Shown one piece after another: positions 50,488 through 61,284 of a stretch of DNA of 64,000 bases (within the stretch, counting starts at the first letter, position 1; every line of letters starts with the position of its first letter). The stretch is from the NCBI GenBank assembly GCA_021613535.1, contig CP075493.1:1674001-1738000 (forward strand). The letters run 5' to 3'. This DNA comes from Adineta vaga (taxonomy: Eukaryota > Rotifera). Both the position numbers and the translations under genes were made by a program. The notes beneath the pieces were generated by a model that ran no database searches, was not told the origin of the DNA, and saw only the letters and a program-made list of their open reading frames with translations.

Positions 50488-50920
50488 ATGTAATGAGCAA
50501 TTCTAATAGACTAGATTCTTTTTCTTTTGATCTATTCGAATAAAATTATCTTTTGTGTTCTTGTCGGTAATGATATTCGTTCATTAGTTCAATTCATCTT
50601 CACTTTCTTCTCAACCAACGAAAGTATGGATGCTATGTTGTTGTTGTTGTTTTTTTGACCGGGATTATTGAAAGTTATATTCTAAGAAGAAAACAGGATC
50701 TTCATGTAATCCATTTATCGAAAATGGATCGTTTTATTTGAAACGTGTGAATATAGACGAAGGAATTTCTATGGATTTATATATCTCAAAATTGTGTGAC
50801 ATGTTTATATTCGATTCGGTCATCAATTAGAGAGAGAGAGAGAGAAAGAGAGAACGATTGGTTTAGATAATATATAAATAGATTGAATCAATCGATCGAT
50901 TGACATATTTAACTCTCAAC
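50488..50920. other. Intergenic region with a GA microsatellite
   Basis: 433 bases between the coiled-coil stop and the RASSF-like start, on the same strand. It includes a TTG run (about 50638-50655) and a (GA)n run at 50829-50852. It is presumably the 3' UTR of one gene and the promoter of the next. Confidence 0.5.
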
Positions 50921-51817
50921 ATGTCACGTAAGTGTTTCTCTATATGAACATGAAACTCATAGACTGAAAATCTTATTTTTAGTTTATCTACAACAATCCA
51001 TTCAAGTTTCTTGTCGAGGAATGATTAAATCAATAACAAATCTGACTCATGTAACTACTGTTGCTGATATAATTCATGCATTACTTGAGAATTTATCAGA
51101 AAATGATTATTATTCTATCAATGATTGTTGTTTATATCTTGAACAACAACCATATTTATATCCATTGAAAACAACCGATTTTATACATGAAATTTTATCT
51201 CGTTATTCATCGATGGATGTTCATTTTAAATTAGCATTTAAACGAAATTCATCACCATCACGTTTAGCTCAACGAAAACAACTTGTTCGTACATCAATAA
51301 TCGATCCATATGAACGTTTGAGAACTCAAGAATTATTGATTCAAAAACAACAAGAAATTATCAATCAATTAACAAAAACAAATGATGAGAATAGGTTTGT
51401 TTTCTCAAACATATTTGATTACAAACAATTTCTATCAATTTTAGAATATCTCCTTCGAACAGACAATCACGACAAGAGGAATATTATCAAGCTGTTAATA
51501 ATCATGAAGATACAACTCGTTCACTTTCACGTGTTCGATTTCGAATGACTAAAATCGATCGAGAATCTCATGTTTTATCACCCTCATCATCAATCATAGA
51601 AATCAAAAGTATTTTGAAAAAATCACCCATTCAACGAAGTTCAAGTGTAGATCGTGATATTGATCAATTGATAGCATTGAAACCAGATGAAGATAGTTTT
51701 TGTAAATTCAATGATGACGATAATCTTTCCGACAAAAGTGCAACAGATTCATGTCTAGGATCATTATCATCTGAAGATGGTGTTTATCATTGTCAACCAT
51801 TTGAAACACTTGTATAA
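50921..51817 (+). CDS. RASSF7-10-type protein with N-terminal Ras-association domain
   Basis: The first coding exon is only seven bases (ATG TCA C, 50921-50927), followed by a GTAAGT donor and an acceptor ending at 50982. This gives MSLYLQQSIQVSCRGMIKSI. The region has the beta-grasp layout of an RA domain: an opening strand, a turn, TNLTHVTTVADIIHALLENL, then YYSINDCCLYLEQQPYLYPL and MDVHFKLAFKRN. Short coiled-coil sequence follows (YERLRTQELLIQKQQEIINQL). The C-terminal motif SATDSCLGSLSSEDGVYHC, with ETLV at the end, resembles the conserved tail of N-terminal RASSF proteins and ends like a PDZ ligand. One more intron lies at about 51397-51445. RASSF9/10 is the likely group, but exact orthology is uncertain. 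Confidence 0.72.
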
Positions 51818-52126
51818 TCGTATGTTTTCTTTTCCCTGTGATGTTTTTCTCAAACTGTGATTCTTGATAGTATATTGTTGATTTTTATGAATTAATACAA
51901 AAGATAGATGGAAAACTATTTCTTACGATATAGAAAATTTTATACAAGATAAGGATATCTTTAAGAGTTTAATACTTCGTGTTACTCTCAATGATGTTGC
52001 ATGGAAATATATCGAAAATGAAAACAATATTTTTCAGTTTACAATTATGATTAGTTAAACAATGAATCACCTTATCACATATGATAGGTAGATTGTTATA
52101 GATCAATGCTTTCTATTTATTCATAG

Positions 52127-52288
52127 CAATCATCAGTTCTTGCTGCTGCTGTTGTTCTTTTCGGATTGATTCCAGGTTTTCTTGAATTTCATAGTTATGC
52201 AAAAGCTTTGGAAGAAGAAGAAGAAGTGATGATGACTGAACCAGACACATCAGCTAGTTCAGAAGTTCGAGCACATTTGAATAGATAA
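52127..52288 (+). CDS. Orphan terminal exon or gene fragment with one membrane helix
   Basis: After an acceptor-like TATTTATTCATAG (ending 52126), 53 codons read QSSVLAAAVVLFGLIPGFLE, then FHSYAKALEEEEEVMMTEPD and TSASSEVRAHLNR, then a stop. A membrane helix followed by an acidic tail looks like real protein. I could not find a preceding exon in phase within the 300 bases after the RASSF-like gene, so the 5' part is missing, distant or decayed. No family recognised. Confidence 0.35.
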   Translation, partial: QSSVLAAAVVLFGLIPGFLEFHSYAKALEEEEEVMMTEPDTSASSEVRAHLNR

Positions 52289-53120
52289 GTCTCTTTAAAC
52301 GAGAAACATCGATTGTAAGTTGCGTAATAGATGATAGAAAGATTCTATCACAACGAAATTTGATTAACAGTGAATCGAACTATTCATATATGATTTAAAA
52401 CTTTACAATAAAATAACATTGATTTCTACAGTTCTCTATAAGAGTGACATATATCAAATAAACTGTTAAATACTCATTTCCTACGTGATATTTTAGAATT
52501 ACTTTGATGTCAATCACAAAACATATTCTTCTATATTGTCAGATTAGCAATCAGACTACTGAATTTAAAATCGTCAATCGACCAAAGTATTAACTATTTA
52601 TTTTGATAATTTATTCAAGATATCATGTAGACATTCCAAGCTATGTCCACAAATAATGAAGCGAGTGCATTCTTTGTTCCAAGAAATTATCCTGGGAATT
52701 TAGTCACTCATTAACAAACCTCGTCTGAGATAGTACAATGAGTTATTTGATTGTAAATTCCTTAGTGATTACTATATAATTATGATCAATAAATTTCGTA
52801 AATAAAACTGTTTAAATTTATCAATGTCTTCTTCAACAAAAATTTTGATATATTTGTATCCGTATACATGCTGTCAATAATATATATATATATAGAAAGA
52901 ATTCACAAAACGATCAATGACAAAACTTACATACAAAATGAAATACATCGCTTATATAATACTAATCCTCTAGATATTCCAAAAAAGTTCATATCGAAAT
53001 ACAAATTCATTGATGAAAAACAATAAATACATAACAAAACAAAATTGCGTAACGAAAAACACTTTTGATGAATGTATATATATATATTGACAAATGAATA
53101 AAATAAGGAATGTACAATGT
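52289..53120. other. Intergenic, convergent 3' flanks, no gene seen
   Basis: Very AT-rich sequence between the orphan exon and the BNIP3-like stop, with TA microsatellites at about 52875-52893 and 53075-53090. No protein-like frame. Confidence 0.5.
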
Positions 53121-53798
53121 TCAATCTAATGTATAAAAATACGGTGTTTTCATACGAAGATAACGACGTAAACATAAATACATTCTAAAGAAATATTTTT
53201 CCAAAAAATTTGAAATTTTATCTTTAATTCAACTTACATTCCCATGCCAAGGAGAAAACTCGCACAATTAGTTAAAAGAACATAACGCATATGTTTTTTT
53301 TCAATTAATTGTTTCTTTTCTTCTTCTTTTTTTTCTTCTTCTTCTTCTTCATCATGTCGATTGATGGGATGAAGAAATTTCCATTCTCTATAGAAATTCA
53401 ATGAAAAAGTACATAAAACATTTCGAAAGATTTACTTTGGTGGTTCAGCTTCAATACGTGATGACCAAAATGATACCCAATCAGCAGCCGTTTGAACTGG
53501 ACTCTTCGGTGTTTTTGGTGATGAACTAAAAATTTGATTTCATTTCGGTAAAATGGTGAAAATTTTCAATTATTTACCTATCACTACGGGAACTTTTTGA
53601 GCTCGTACGTGAGGATTCATTTTGAGCTTCTAATAATAAATTTTCATTGATATGCATACTCGATATATCATTAAAAGTTTCATTTGGTAATTCTGATTCA
53701 ATATTGATCCATGAATCTTAAAAATTCAAACTTATTAATCTTAAAATCGAAATAAATAATTATTTACCAATTGTTGAATGATCCTTTAATTGAGACAT
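53121..53798 (-). CDS. BNIP3-type mitophagy receptor
   Basis: BNIP3/NIX proteins sit in the outer mitochondrial membrane and recruit autophagosomes. Spliced from 53798, the protein starts MSQLKDHSTIDSWINIESEL. SWINIE matches the position and pattern of the BNIP3 LC3-interacting motif (SWVEL). A Ser-rich stretch follows, then TAADWVSFWSSRIEAEPPKE and WKFLHP, matching the family core (WSSRPE...PPKE-F/W-x-F-x-HP). After a Glu/Lys run comes the C-terminal membrane helix RYVLLTNCASFLLGMGI, aligned with the LLLSHLLAIGLGI of vertebrate BNIP3, and a short basic tail. The last junction (donor near 53236, acceptor near 53187) is needed to complete the helix. The helix lacks the Ser-His pair used in BNIP3 dimers. 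Confidence 0.8.
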
Positions 53799-54597
53799 TA
53801 GTGTTTTTTAATCTAATAAATAGAAAAATTCGAATAGAAGTTATGCGTTCAATAAGAATGTATCACGTGTGTTAGCAAGTTTAACATTGACATGACATAT
53901 GTACGCAGACATTGAATGTAACGCATTATCGAAGTGCATTGATGTGTTAAAGAAATGCATTCGAATGAAATATGTAGAAGAATAGAGAACGTTGCTTGAC
54001 AGAGTTTTGTGAATATGAAAAATCGTTTCTATTGACATACAAAAAGACAGAGTAACTGAATTTTAGTTGAAATAATTGATACATTTGGTTTTTTTTTATC
54101 AAGGTTAGTTTTGTTTGTAAAATTCCTAATGTCATTTAAGGAAAAATTGGACGTTGATATAAAATTGACGAAAACGTAAAAGAAGTTTTTATTTGAAACA
54201 ATATTAGTAGTTATTAGATTGAGAAAATTTCAAACCGGATGTTAATTTCTGTTAATAATAGATAAGGATAGAGTATGACGGGGGTATTTTCTTAGTGAAG
54301 AAAAGAAAGAAAAGGAAAAGAAAATAGTAGAATAAGATACTTTTTCTCGCATGAAAGAACGATTAAGATGAGTCGTGAGACATGAGAAATATTTTCTCTT
54401 CGTTTCAAAGGAAACTTATTCAGTTGAATAGAATCTCAAAATTGTAGTTGGTAAGTTAGTTTCTTTACTTTTACATTTATTCAAAACAAAATTTTTGTTT
54501 GTATTCAATTTACATATTTCATTTCATTCGAATATATCAATGTTTTCGGGATTGAAGGAAAAAAGAAACTCATTATAGATGCTTTCAGAGTAACAAA
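53799..54597. promoter_or_regulatory. Intergenic region between divergent BNIP3-like and AK-like genes
   Basis: 799 bases between two start codons, no supported gene. Two minus-strand frames in it begin at weak or unsupported codons and show no family features. It probably carries both promoters. Confidence 0.4.
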
Positions 54598-56322
54598 ATG
54601 GCAACAAATCTCTATGATGAATATCAGGATCAAAGTGTTAAGAATTATCTCCACAAAAGACATATTCATGAATTATTTGAAGTAAGATTTTCACGAGAAT
54701 TCATTCGTTCATCTGTATCTTTCGTTTATTCAAGGCGATGACGACTGCTTTGATGGTATATAAACCCGATGATCATATATCATTCTTACGGAAATGTTTA
54801 GATAAGGTTACTTGAATTTATCTATTTAGAATTTTGTATAAAAAGTTGTTTGTTTGAAAATTGTAGGTAGATAATACTCGAACGGCGATCACTTGGGATT
54901 TTTTTGTAACAAAATCTGTATTGAATCATGATCATCAGAAATCTTTACCTCCGGTTTATTCATCATCACATAATATTCCATCATTTGATCCACAAATATC
55001 GCATAAATCATCCGTTTTACCTCCGATTGAACATGTTAAAACACATTTACCAATTATTTTCATTCTCAGTAAGCTCCCCTTCTCCTCTTCATCAATAACA
55101 ATAAAAACCTTTAATAGGCTTAACAAATTCATTAAAATTATGTTCAAAATTACTTGAACGTTATCATGATGTTGAATATCTCTTAATTAACGATATGGCA
55201 AATATCGATAATAGTGAACCTACAGGTAAAAAGGACTTTCTACGTTTCGAGCAATCCTTTTAAACTTGAACTATATCTAGATCTACAACAACATGACTAT
55301 CGATATGATTGTATTCAACGTTCAATCGAACGACGTCGTAAACAAGCAAAAGGTTTTCTTATTATCGGTGAACTTGAAGAACAAAACTATCTGAAACAAT
55401 GGCAAGAAAAAGTAAGTTTGAATAAGATTATTGACATCTAAAAACGTTCATTTGTTAGCTTGATCGAATTGATTTAATTATCATCTTATCTGAAAAGACA
55501 GATCGAAAAGATTTCAATATTATTCATGTAAGTAAATCTTTTCTCTCAAACAAAAAAATCCTTCATTGTTTGTTTTTTTTCCAGATCGATCCTACGCATC
55601 ATTTCAATGATATTGTTTCATCTGCAATTCAATCGTTGGACAGATTCTTTCCTCAGGATGCATTTCTTAGTCATCGTTCGGAAACAATGTTAATTGAATC
55701 AGTTCATTTAAATCTACCTATTTTATTTTGTATCGATAATCATCGTTTGAGAACGCGAGAAAATCATAATGAACATATTTTATTTGATGAAGAATTCGAT
55801 ATGATTCATGAAGATACAGAAGAAGAAAACAATAATTCATTTATTTATACATTATGTCAACGTTTAAGTGAACAATTGAAATTTAAACATATTCATTATG
55901 GAGATTTTCATAAGAAATTATTAAATTTTGAAGAATTAAAAAGTGAAATTATTGAATCCATGAGTACATGTTCAGGGTTTATTATTGATCATTTTCCAAC
56001 TTCATTTCATGATTTACAAAACTTTCAATCAGAAGTAAAGCAATAATTGAAATGAATTCAATGATCAAAATTCTCTTCTAGATTGGACCATGTTCAATAT
56101 TGATTTATATTGGTGATCATCCTGAAGTAACTGATGACGATGAAGTGAATACAATAATTAAGACGTTTACGGAAAATAGAAAAGCTCTCTATGTAAGTTT
56201 ATTGAAAGATTTGTTTTTCTTTAACTATTCGTTTTGATTGATTTTCTTATCAGGTTGATTGTCGTAAAGAAGTTGATGAAATCTATGAAGATCTTAAAAG
56301 TGAAATTTTGAAACATATTTAA
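54598..56322 (+). CDS. Adenylate kinase 5-like pseudoenzyme
   Basis: The N-terminus (YLHKRHIHELFEAMTTALMV, KPDDHISFLRKCLDK, ITWDFFV) is the AK5-type dimerisation region and aligns with the downstream AK5 gene, including introns after the LFE and LDK codons. A kinase-like half follows. Where AK5 has a glycine-rich P-loop it reads PIIFILSLTNSLKLCSKLLE, two residues shorter with no GxxGxGK; the intron splitting the P-loop is still there. The NMP-site signature (DGFPR) is replaced in GFLIIGELEEQN. A second half (LPILFCIDNHRLR, QLKFKHIHYGDFHKKLL, GFIIDHFPTSFHDL, ending LKSEILKHI) has also lost its P-loop and DGFPR arginine. No LID signature is seen. Exons join cleanly to a stop at 56320-56322. Predicted catalytically dead, not an obvious pseudogene. 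Confidence 0.8.
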
Positions 56323-56563
56323 CATTCTTTTTATGAATGGCAATAGATGATTTTTTGTTGTGACAGTTGTTTTCTCTTAACATACAAATCTATCATTCAT
56401 GTGCAATCTTTCTTATTGTGCCTTTTCATTCAATATTTTGTTGTAAAAGCTTTCTTTGCTTTTTTTCTATTGCAGATCAGATTACCGAAAAAGAAAAGAA
56501 AAGAAAAGAATATTAAATATTTGTATATTGTTTGATATTTTCAGATTAGGTTGATTATCAGTC

Positions 56564-59059
56564 ATGGCACAGCACGAAACAACGGCGACACCAAATCTAA
56601 CAAAAGATTATCTTTCCAAACGAAAAATTCCGGAATTATTCGAAGTAAATATTCGTCAAGAGAAATTCAATCATTTCTTTTCTTTTTCTTTTCAAGGCTT
56701 TAATGACCGGATTAATGGTGAACAAACCTGAGGATCATATTGGATTTCTTATAGATTCTCTTTCGCGAGTTTGTTTCTCCTTTTCTATACATTAAATATG
56801 AACTTTTATTCTCTTTTCAAGTGTAAAGGTACTAAACAAACATTAAAATGGGATACATTTGTTGGACATAAAGGCAGTATGCCTAATACATTAGCTCCAA
56901 TTCAAGCACCATCACCACCAACAACAACATCCAACGTTCCTCAATCAAAGTTGAACAATCAAACAAAACTTGATCCCATTCCCAGTGCGAAAAAAGATGA
57001 AAAACATACAACGGATATTCGACCATTGTCACCGAAACCTGATCAACAACATCCAGCTGCGCCAAAAACTGACCAACAACATTCAGCGGCGCCAAAACCT
57101 GATCAACAACATTCAGCTGCGCCAAAACCTGATCAACATTCTTCTGTGAAAACAGAGAATACTAAAAATAAAGATTTACTTAAAGACAAACCAATTATTT
57201 TTGTTGGCGGTGGACCAGGTAATGATTAACAATACGATTTTAAAACATAGAATTGATGATTTCTCTCGAATAGGTAGTGGTAAACGAACTCAATGTCGAA
57301 AATTGGTTGAAAAATATGGTTTTACGTTTTTATCAGCTGGTGATGTTATTCGTGCTGCTGCTCAAGATACATCAACAGAAAAGGGTCGTTATTTCAATGA
57401 AGCAATGTTAGAAGGGAAACTTATTTCAACGGTAATTCGATTTCAAAAGAAAAATAACTTTCGATTTGAATACAATTCATTATCTTTTCAGGAAGATATT
57501 CTGGAATTAATTCGAGATGCTATTTATGAAAAAGCAAAAAATGCAAAAGGATTTTTAATTGATGGATTTCCTCGTCGAATTGAACAAGGTACGTAAAATG
57601 AAAACAATTCAATCATGGTTTCTTTTTCATTTTTGAATTGATTCACTTTTAGGTATTCAATTCGAACGAGATGTTGCAGAATGTAATGCACTGATTTATT
57701 TGGATGTACCTGAAGATGTTATGGCTAAACGATTAGTCAAACGTGGTGAAACAAGTGGTCGAGATGATGATACCGAAGAGATTATTAGTAAACGTTTACA
57801 AACATTTCATATTGAAACAACACCTATTCTTGGTTATTATGGAAAACAAGGAAAATTAATAACGATCGATGCAAATCGTAATATTGAAGAAGTTTCAGAA
57901 GATTTATCTGAAGCATTCGAAGGTTTAATGGCTCAACAACAAGTAGGTAAATAATTCGAAATTGTATTTCTATACTTCTTTTACATCTCGAAATGAAAAG
58001 GATTTGTTTGGTTTGATTTCAATTTAATGAATATTTTAAATCAAAGGTATTTCTATATTTGTCATTTGTAGTTCATATTTCACATTATGTCTAAGAAAAA
58101 TGTTGAAATTTTCTATACGAATAGATTTTCATCGTACAATGTTTCTTTTTACTTTTCAGTTCTTCCGGATCGATCGTATTTGAAAAAATTGAAAAATAAG
58201 AAAATTATCTTTGTCGTCGGTGGACCAGGTGAGTTTTGTTGCATTGTTTAATTGCATAACTTTTTCTGTCTGTTGATAAATAGGATCAGGAAAAGGTACA
58301 CAATGTGAACGAATTGTTCAAAAATATGGTTATACACATTTAAGTACTGGGTATGATTAAAACTTTACTAAGAGGAGAAGAAGAAAAAGAAAAACGAGAA
58401 TATTTTCTCTATACGATGAATTTTAGTGATCTTCTTCGTGAAACTGTTCAATCGAAAAGTGAACGTGGTGAACAATTGAATGCTTTAATGAAAGAAGGAA
58501 AATTAGTTCCAATGGTATGTTGATTCAATTATTTCTCGATGAAGTTATTCTTGACGTTTGATTTTCTTCTAGGAAGTTGTGTTAGATTTACTAAAAGAAC
58601 AAATGCTTGAAAAAGCTGATCATTCTAAAGGCTTTCTTATTGATGGTTATCCACGTGAAGTTCCTCAAGCAAAGAAATTTGAAGAAATGGTTTGTTTTTC
58701 TTTTTGTTTCGTTCCGAAATAAGAATTTTTTTTCGTTCGATATAGATTGCTCCATGTGATCTTGTTTTGTACGTTCAAGCAAGTGATGAAACAATGACAA
58801 AACGATTATTACATCGTGGTCAAACATCCGGTCGTATTGATGATAATGAAGAGACAATTAAAAAACGTTTAAAAACATTCCATAATCAAACCATTCCAGT
58901 TTTAGATTTATATGAACGAAAAAATAAATTAGCCGAAGTAATTCGATTGAAATCATCAAATTCTTTTTGATTCAGTATAATTTTATTTAGGTTAATTCGG
59001 AATTAAAACCTGATGAAGTTTTTCAACAAGTTCAAGAAGCCCTTGATCATTTACAATGA
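56564..59059 (+). CDS. AK5: Adenylate kinase 5, two catalytic domains
   Basis: It transfers phosphate between adenine nucleotides in the cytosol. The ATG at 56564 ([20 protein letters not shown]) opens the N-terminal dimerisation region ([30 protein letters not shown]). A Pro/Gln-rich linker with a tandem repeat follows. Kinase domain 1 has [15 protein letters not shown] (P-loop), [30 protein letters not shown] and [20 protein letters not shown] (LID). Domain 2 has [51 protein letters not shown] and [20 protein letters not shown]. Both are complete. The first P-loop has Arg where Gly follows Lys in most homologues (GKR versus GKG). Both P-loops are split by an intron after GGPG. A 213-base intron at 57947-58159 separates the domains. 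The stop is at 59057-59059. Confidence 0.95.
57032..57145 (+). repeat. 30-base tandem repeat coding for [10 protein letters not shown]
   Basis: Three full copies (57032-57061, 57062-57091, 57092-57121) and one partial copy (57122-57145) encode [30 protein letters not shown] and PKPDQHSS. The unit keeps the reading frame and lies in the linker before the first AK5 kinase domain. The near-identical DNA of copies points to recent expansion. Confidence 0.9.
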
Positions 59060-59244
59060 AACAAAATCTCCAAATTTAATCTCATTTATTTTGACAATGT
59101 GAATTGATTGATTCGTCTTGTTTATACCTTTTATTTTTTTATTAATTTTCTTGTACTTGCTTTTTCTCAAATAAAATCTCATTAGTGACAATTAGGTATG
59201 ATGAGTGATGTCGGCGTTCAAGCAGAAATTTATCTAAAGGGAAG

Positions 59245-59680
59245 GAAAAAGTCAAAGTGCATTTTTACTGCTACTGATATTCTATTCATCTTTTGAATAG
59301 AAATAAACCATGTTTGATAGCAGTTGAAATAGATCTTTATACGTGAATGATATTCCGGCGGGTTTGTAAACAACGAAATAAAAATAATAGTCACGATGTG
59401 ACAAACAACGATTAGATCACGTCGAAGTTGATTCTCGGTATTATCTGTAATTGCATAAGGTATAATGAATGCGGGTAGAGCCGATATAAAACAGTAGATC
59501 CACATTATTTGAACTCGAACTGATTGTCTTGGAAGACGAATTGGACAAACAGCAATGATACATCGCTTGTAAAACAAATGAATAAAGAATCAATGAAGTT
59601 CCAACATAACCTAAATAATCACGAAAAGTACAAAGTGAATCATGCCAAGCTCTTTATTATTCGTCATTTTCATAAGCGAA
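59245..59680 (-). pseudogene. Broken rhodopsin-like receptor pseudogene
   Basis: The minus strand carries pieces that match the intact receptor at 60370. Near 59600-59640 one frame reads LILYSFVLQAMY, equivalent to VLLYSFVLQAAY in the intact gene. The match then continues in another frame as RCIIAVCPIRLPRQSVRVQI. LRRDLIVV and NPPEYHSRIKIYF follow, with the whole TM4-loop-TM5 part and most of TM6 missing. A third frame shift carries ISTAIKHGLFLFKR, equivalent to the TM7 segment. At least two frameshifts and one internal deletion make it non-functional. It is inverted relative to the intact copy, about 0.8 kb away. Confidence 0.8.
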
Positions 59681-60369
59681 CACACCAACACTCAATCTAA
59701 CTAGGTCATAGAGATGAGTTACTAATAAATAATACAGACATTGTTTGACATGTCTTATTCTATAGAACAATAGTTAAAAAGAGAATTGCAAGTCGAATTG
59801 ATATATCAGTGAAAATAAACCATCATATAAAATGTACGGTTACTAGTTTCACTATCTAGAACGTAAGAGATGATCAATGTTTCGATAAGAAAACCACGTT
59901 ACAAATGATTTTCATTCTTGATCTTATTTTTACATGCGTTCAGTTTTAATTGGTTTTCTGAAATTAGTTGCACCCACACCCTCAACTCGACTTTCACAAT
60001 ATTAGTATACAAATAAGATTTTATACAACAAGCTCAAACTTCGACTTCAGAAAATTCAAAAAGTAATTCACTAATTCTTTACTGCTAAAGTCATGATGAA
60101 AGAATCGTTGATATTATCGTCATTTAGGTCCATACCTTTGTTCTTCTATTATAATTCATGTAATTGTAAAAGATATAGAAATTCTTTTATAAAACGACAG
60201 TTTTTATAACCATCATCCACTTTCTATTCACAAGCCTGACCTTTTTTCAAAGAAAATGCTTAATTATTACACGCTTCTGCTATACGAGAACATAATTATA
60301 ATGGTATGTTTTTATATAAGCATCTTCTAGTTTGTTTTTTCTGTTCAGATCAGTTTTTTCACACTAATA

Positions 60370-61284
60370 ATGAGCTCCAACAATAATACGACTTTAGACT
60401 TCGAATTATGGTTTTTCATTCCAACAATTTCAGCGTTCGTATTATCGATTTTAACTATGCTTCTGGCGATGATCTTTTTGATTATTGTTATATTAAATAA
60501 ACCATGTCAAACAATATCATTAATGTTGATAAGTAACTCATGTCTTGTACTACTTATCAATAGTTGCAATCGTTTTAGTATGGCTTTGTTTACTTTTGAA
60601 AATGATAGAAAACAATTAGTATATAAAGATTCACTCTGTGTTTTTCGCGGTTATTTTACTCATACAACCACAAGCGTACTTCTTTATTCATTTGTATTAC
60701 AAGCAGCATATCGATATATTGTTATTGTTTATCCAACTCGTCTGCTATGGTCATCACTTCGTATTCAATTATTCCTCATATGTTTCTCTTGGGTATTATC
60801 GATACTACTCTATATTCCATGGTTAATTTTCGATTTTGTGATCTATGATGTACATAATCAATTATGTTTACTATATTTTCAACTCTCTCTACCTATTATT
60901 TATAATATGTTATGTATTTATTTAGTACCAGTGTTTATTATTGGATTGATTTATTTTAAACTTGTTCGATATATTCATCAAGCAAGTGCACGTGCAATAT
61001 TAGTTCAAACAACATTTCAAGCTCATCGTGAATTAATAATCGTCCGTCGTATCATTATTTTGCTTATCATTTTAATCATTCTCGGTATACCGTATACAAC
61101 ATTTCTTCTTATGTCTATTATAAGTGATCCACCAAAATATCATTATCGAATTTCAATTCTTTTTCTTGATATATCTGGTGCAGCGATTATGATTGCAATT
61201 TTTAAATTTTCTCAACCAGTTATTGATGTCATATTGAAATATAAGCGTCTGTTATCAAATACAGTCCAACCCATAAACGCATAG
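60370..61284 (+). CDS. Rhodopsin-like G-protein-coupled receptor, single exon (304 aa)
   Basis: This intronless frame encodes a seven-helix membrane protein. N-terminal NNTT is a likely glycosylation site. TM1 is about residues 15-40 (TISAFVLSILTMLLAMIFLI). TM2 has MLISNSCLVLLIN. A cysteine (DSLCVFRGY) before TM3 is the probable disulphide partner of a cysteine in loop 2. TM3 ends in AAYRYIVIVYP, where a DRY-type motif is replaced by YRY. TM4 has IPWLIF, TM5 follows, TM6 has GIPYTTFLLM and TM7 has FKFSQPVIDVIL in place of NPxxY. The ligand is unknown. The architecture is that of rotifer-expanded orphan receptors, which I know only by pattern. Confidence 0.85.
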   Translation: MSSNNNTTLDFELWFFIPTISAFVLSILTMLLAMIFLIIVILNKPCQTISLMLISNSCLVLLINSCNRFSMALFTFENDRKQLVYKDSLCVFRGYFTHTTTSVLLYSFVLQAAYRYIVIVYPTRLLWSSLRIQLFLICFSWVLSILLYIPWLIFDFVIYDVHNQLCLLYFQLSLPIIYNMLCIYLVPVFIIGLIYFKLVRYIHQASARAILVQTTFQAHRELIIVRRIIILLIILIILGIPYTTFLLMSIISDPPKYHYRISILFLDISGAAIMIAIFKFSQPVIDVILKYKRLLSNTVQPINA

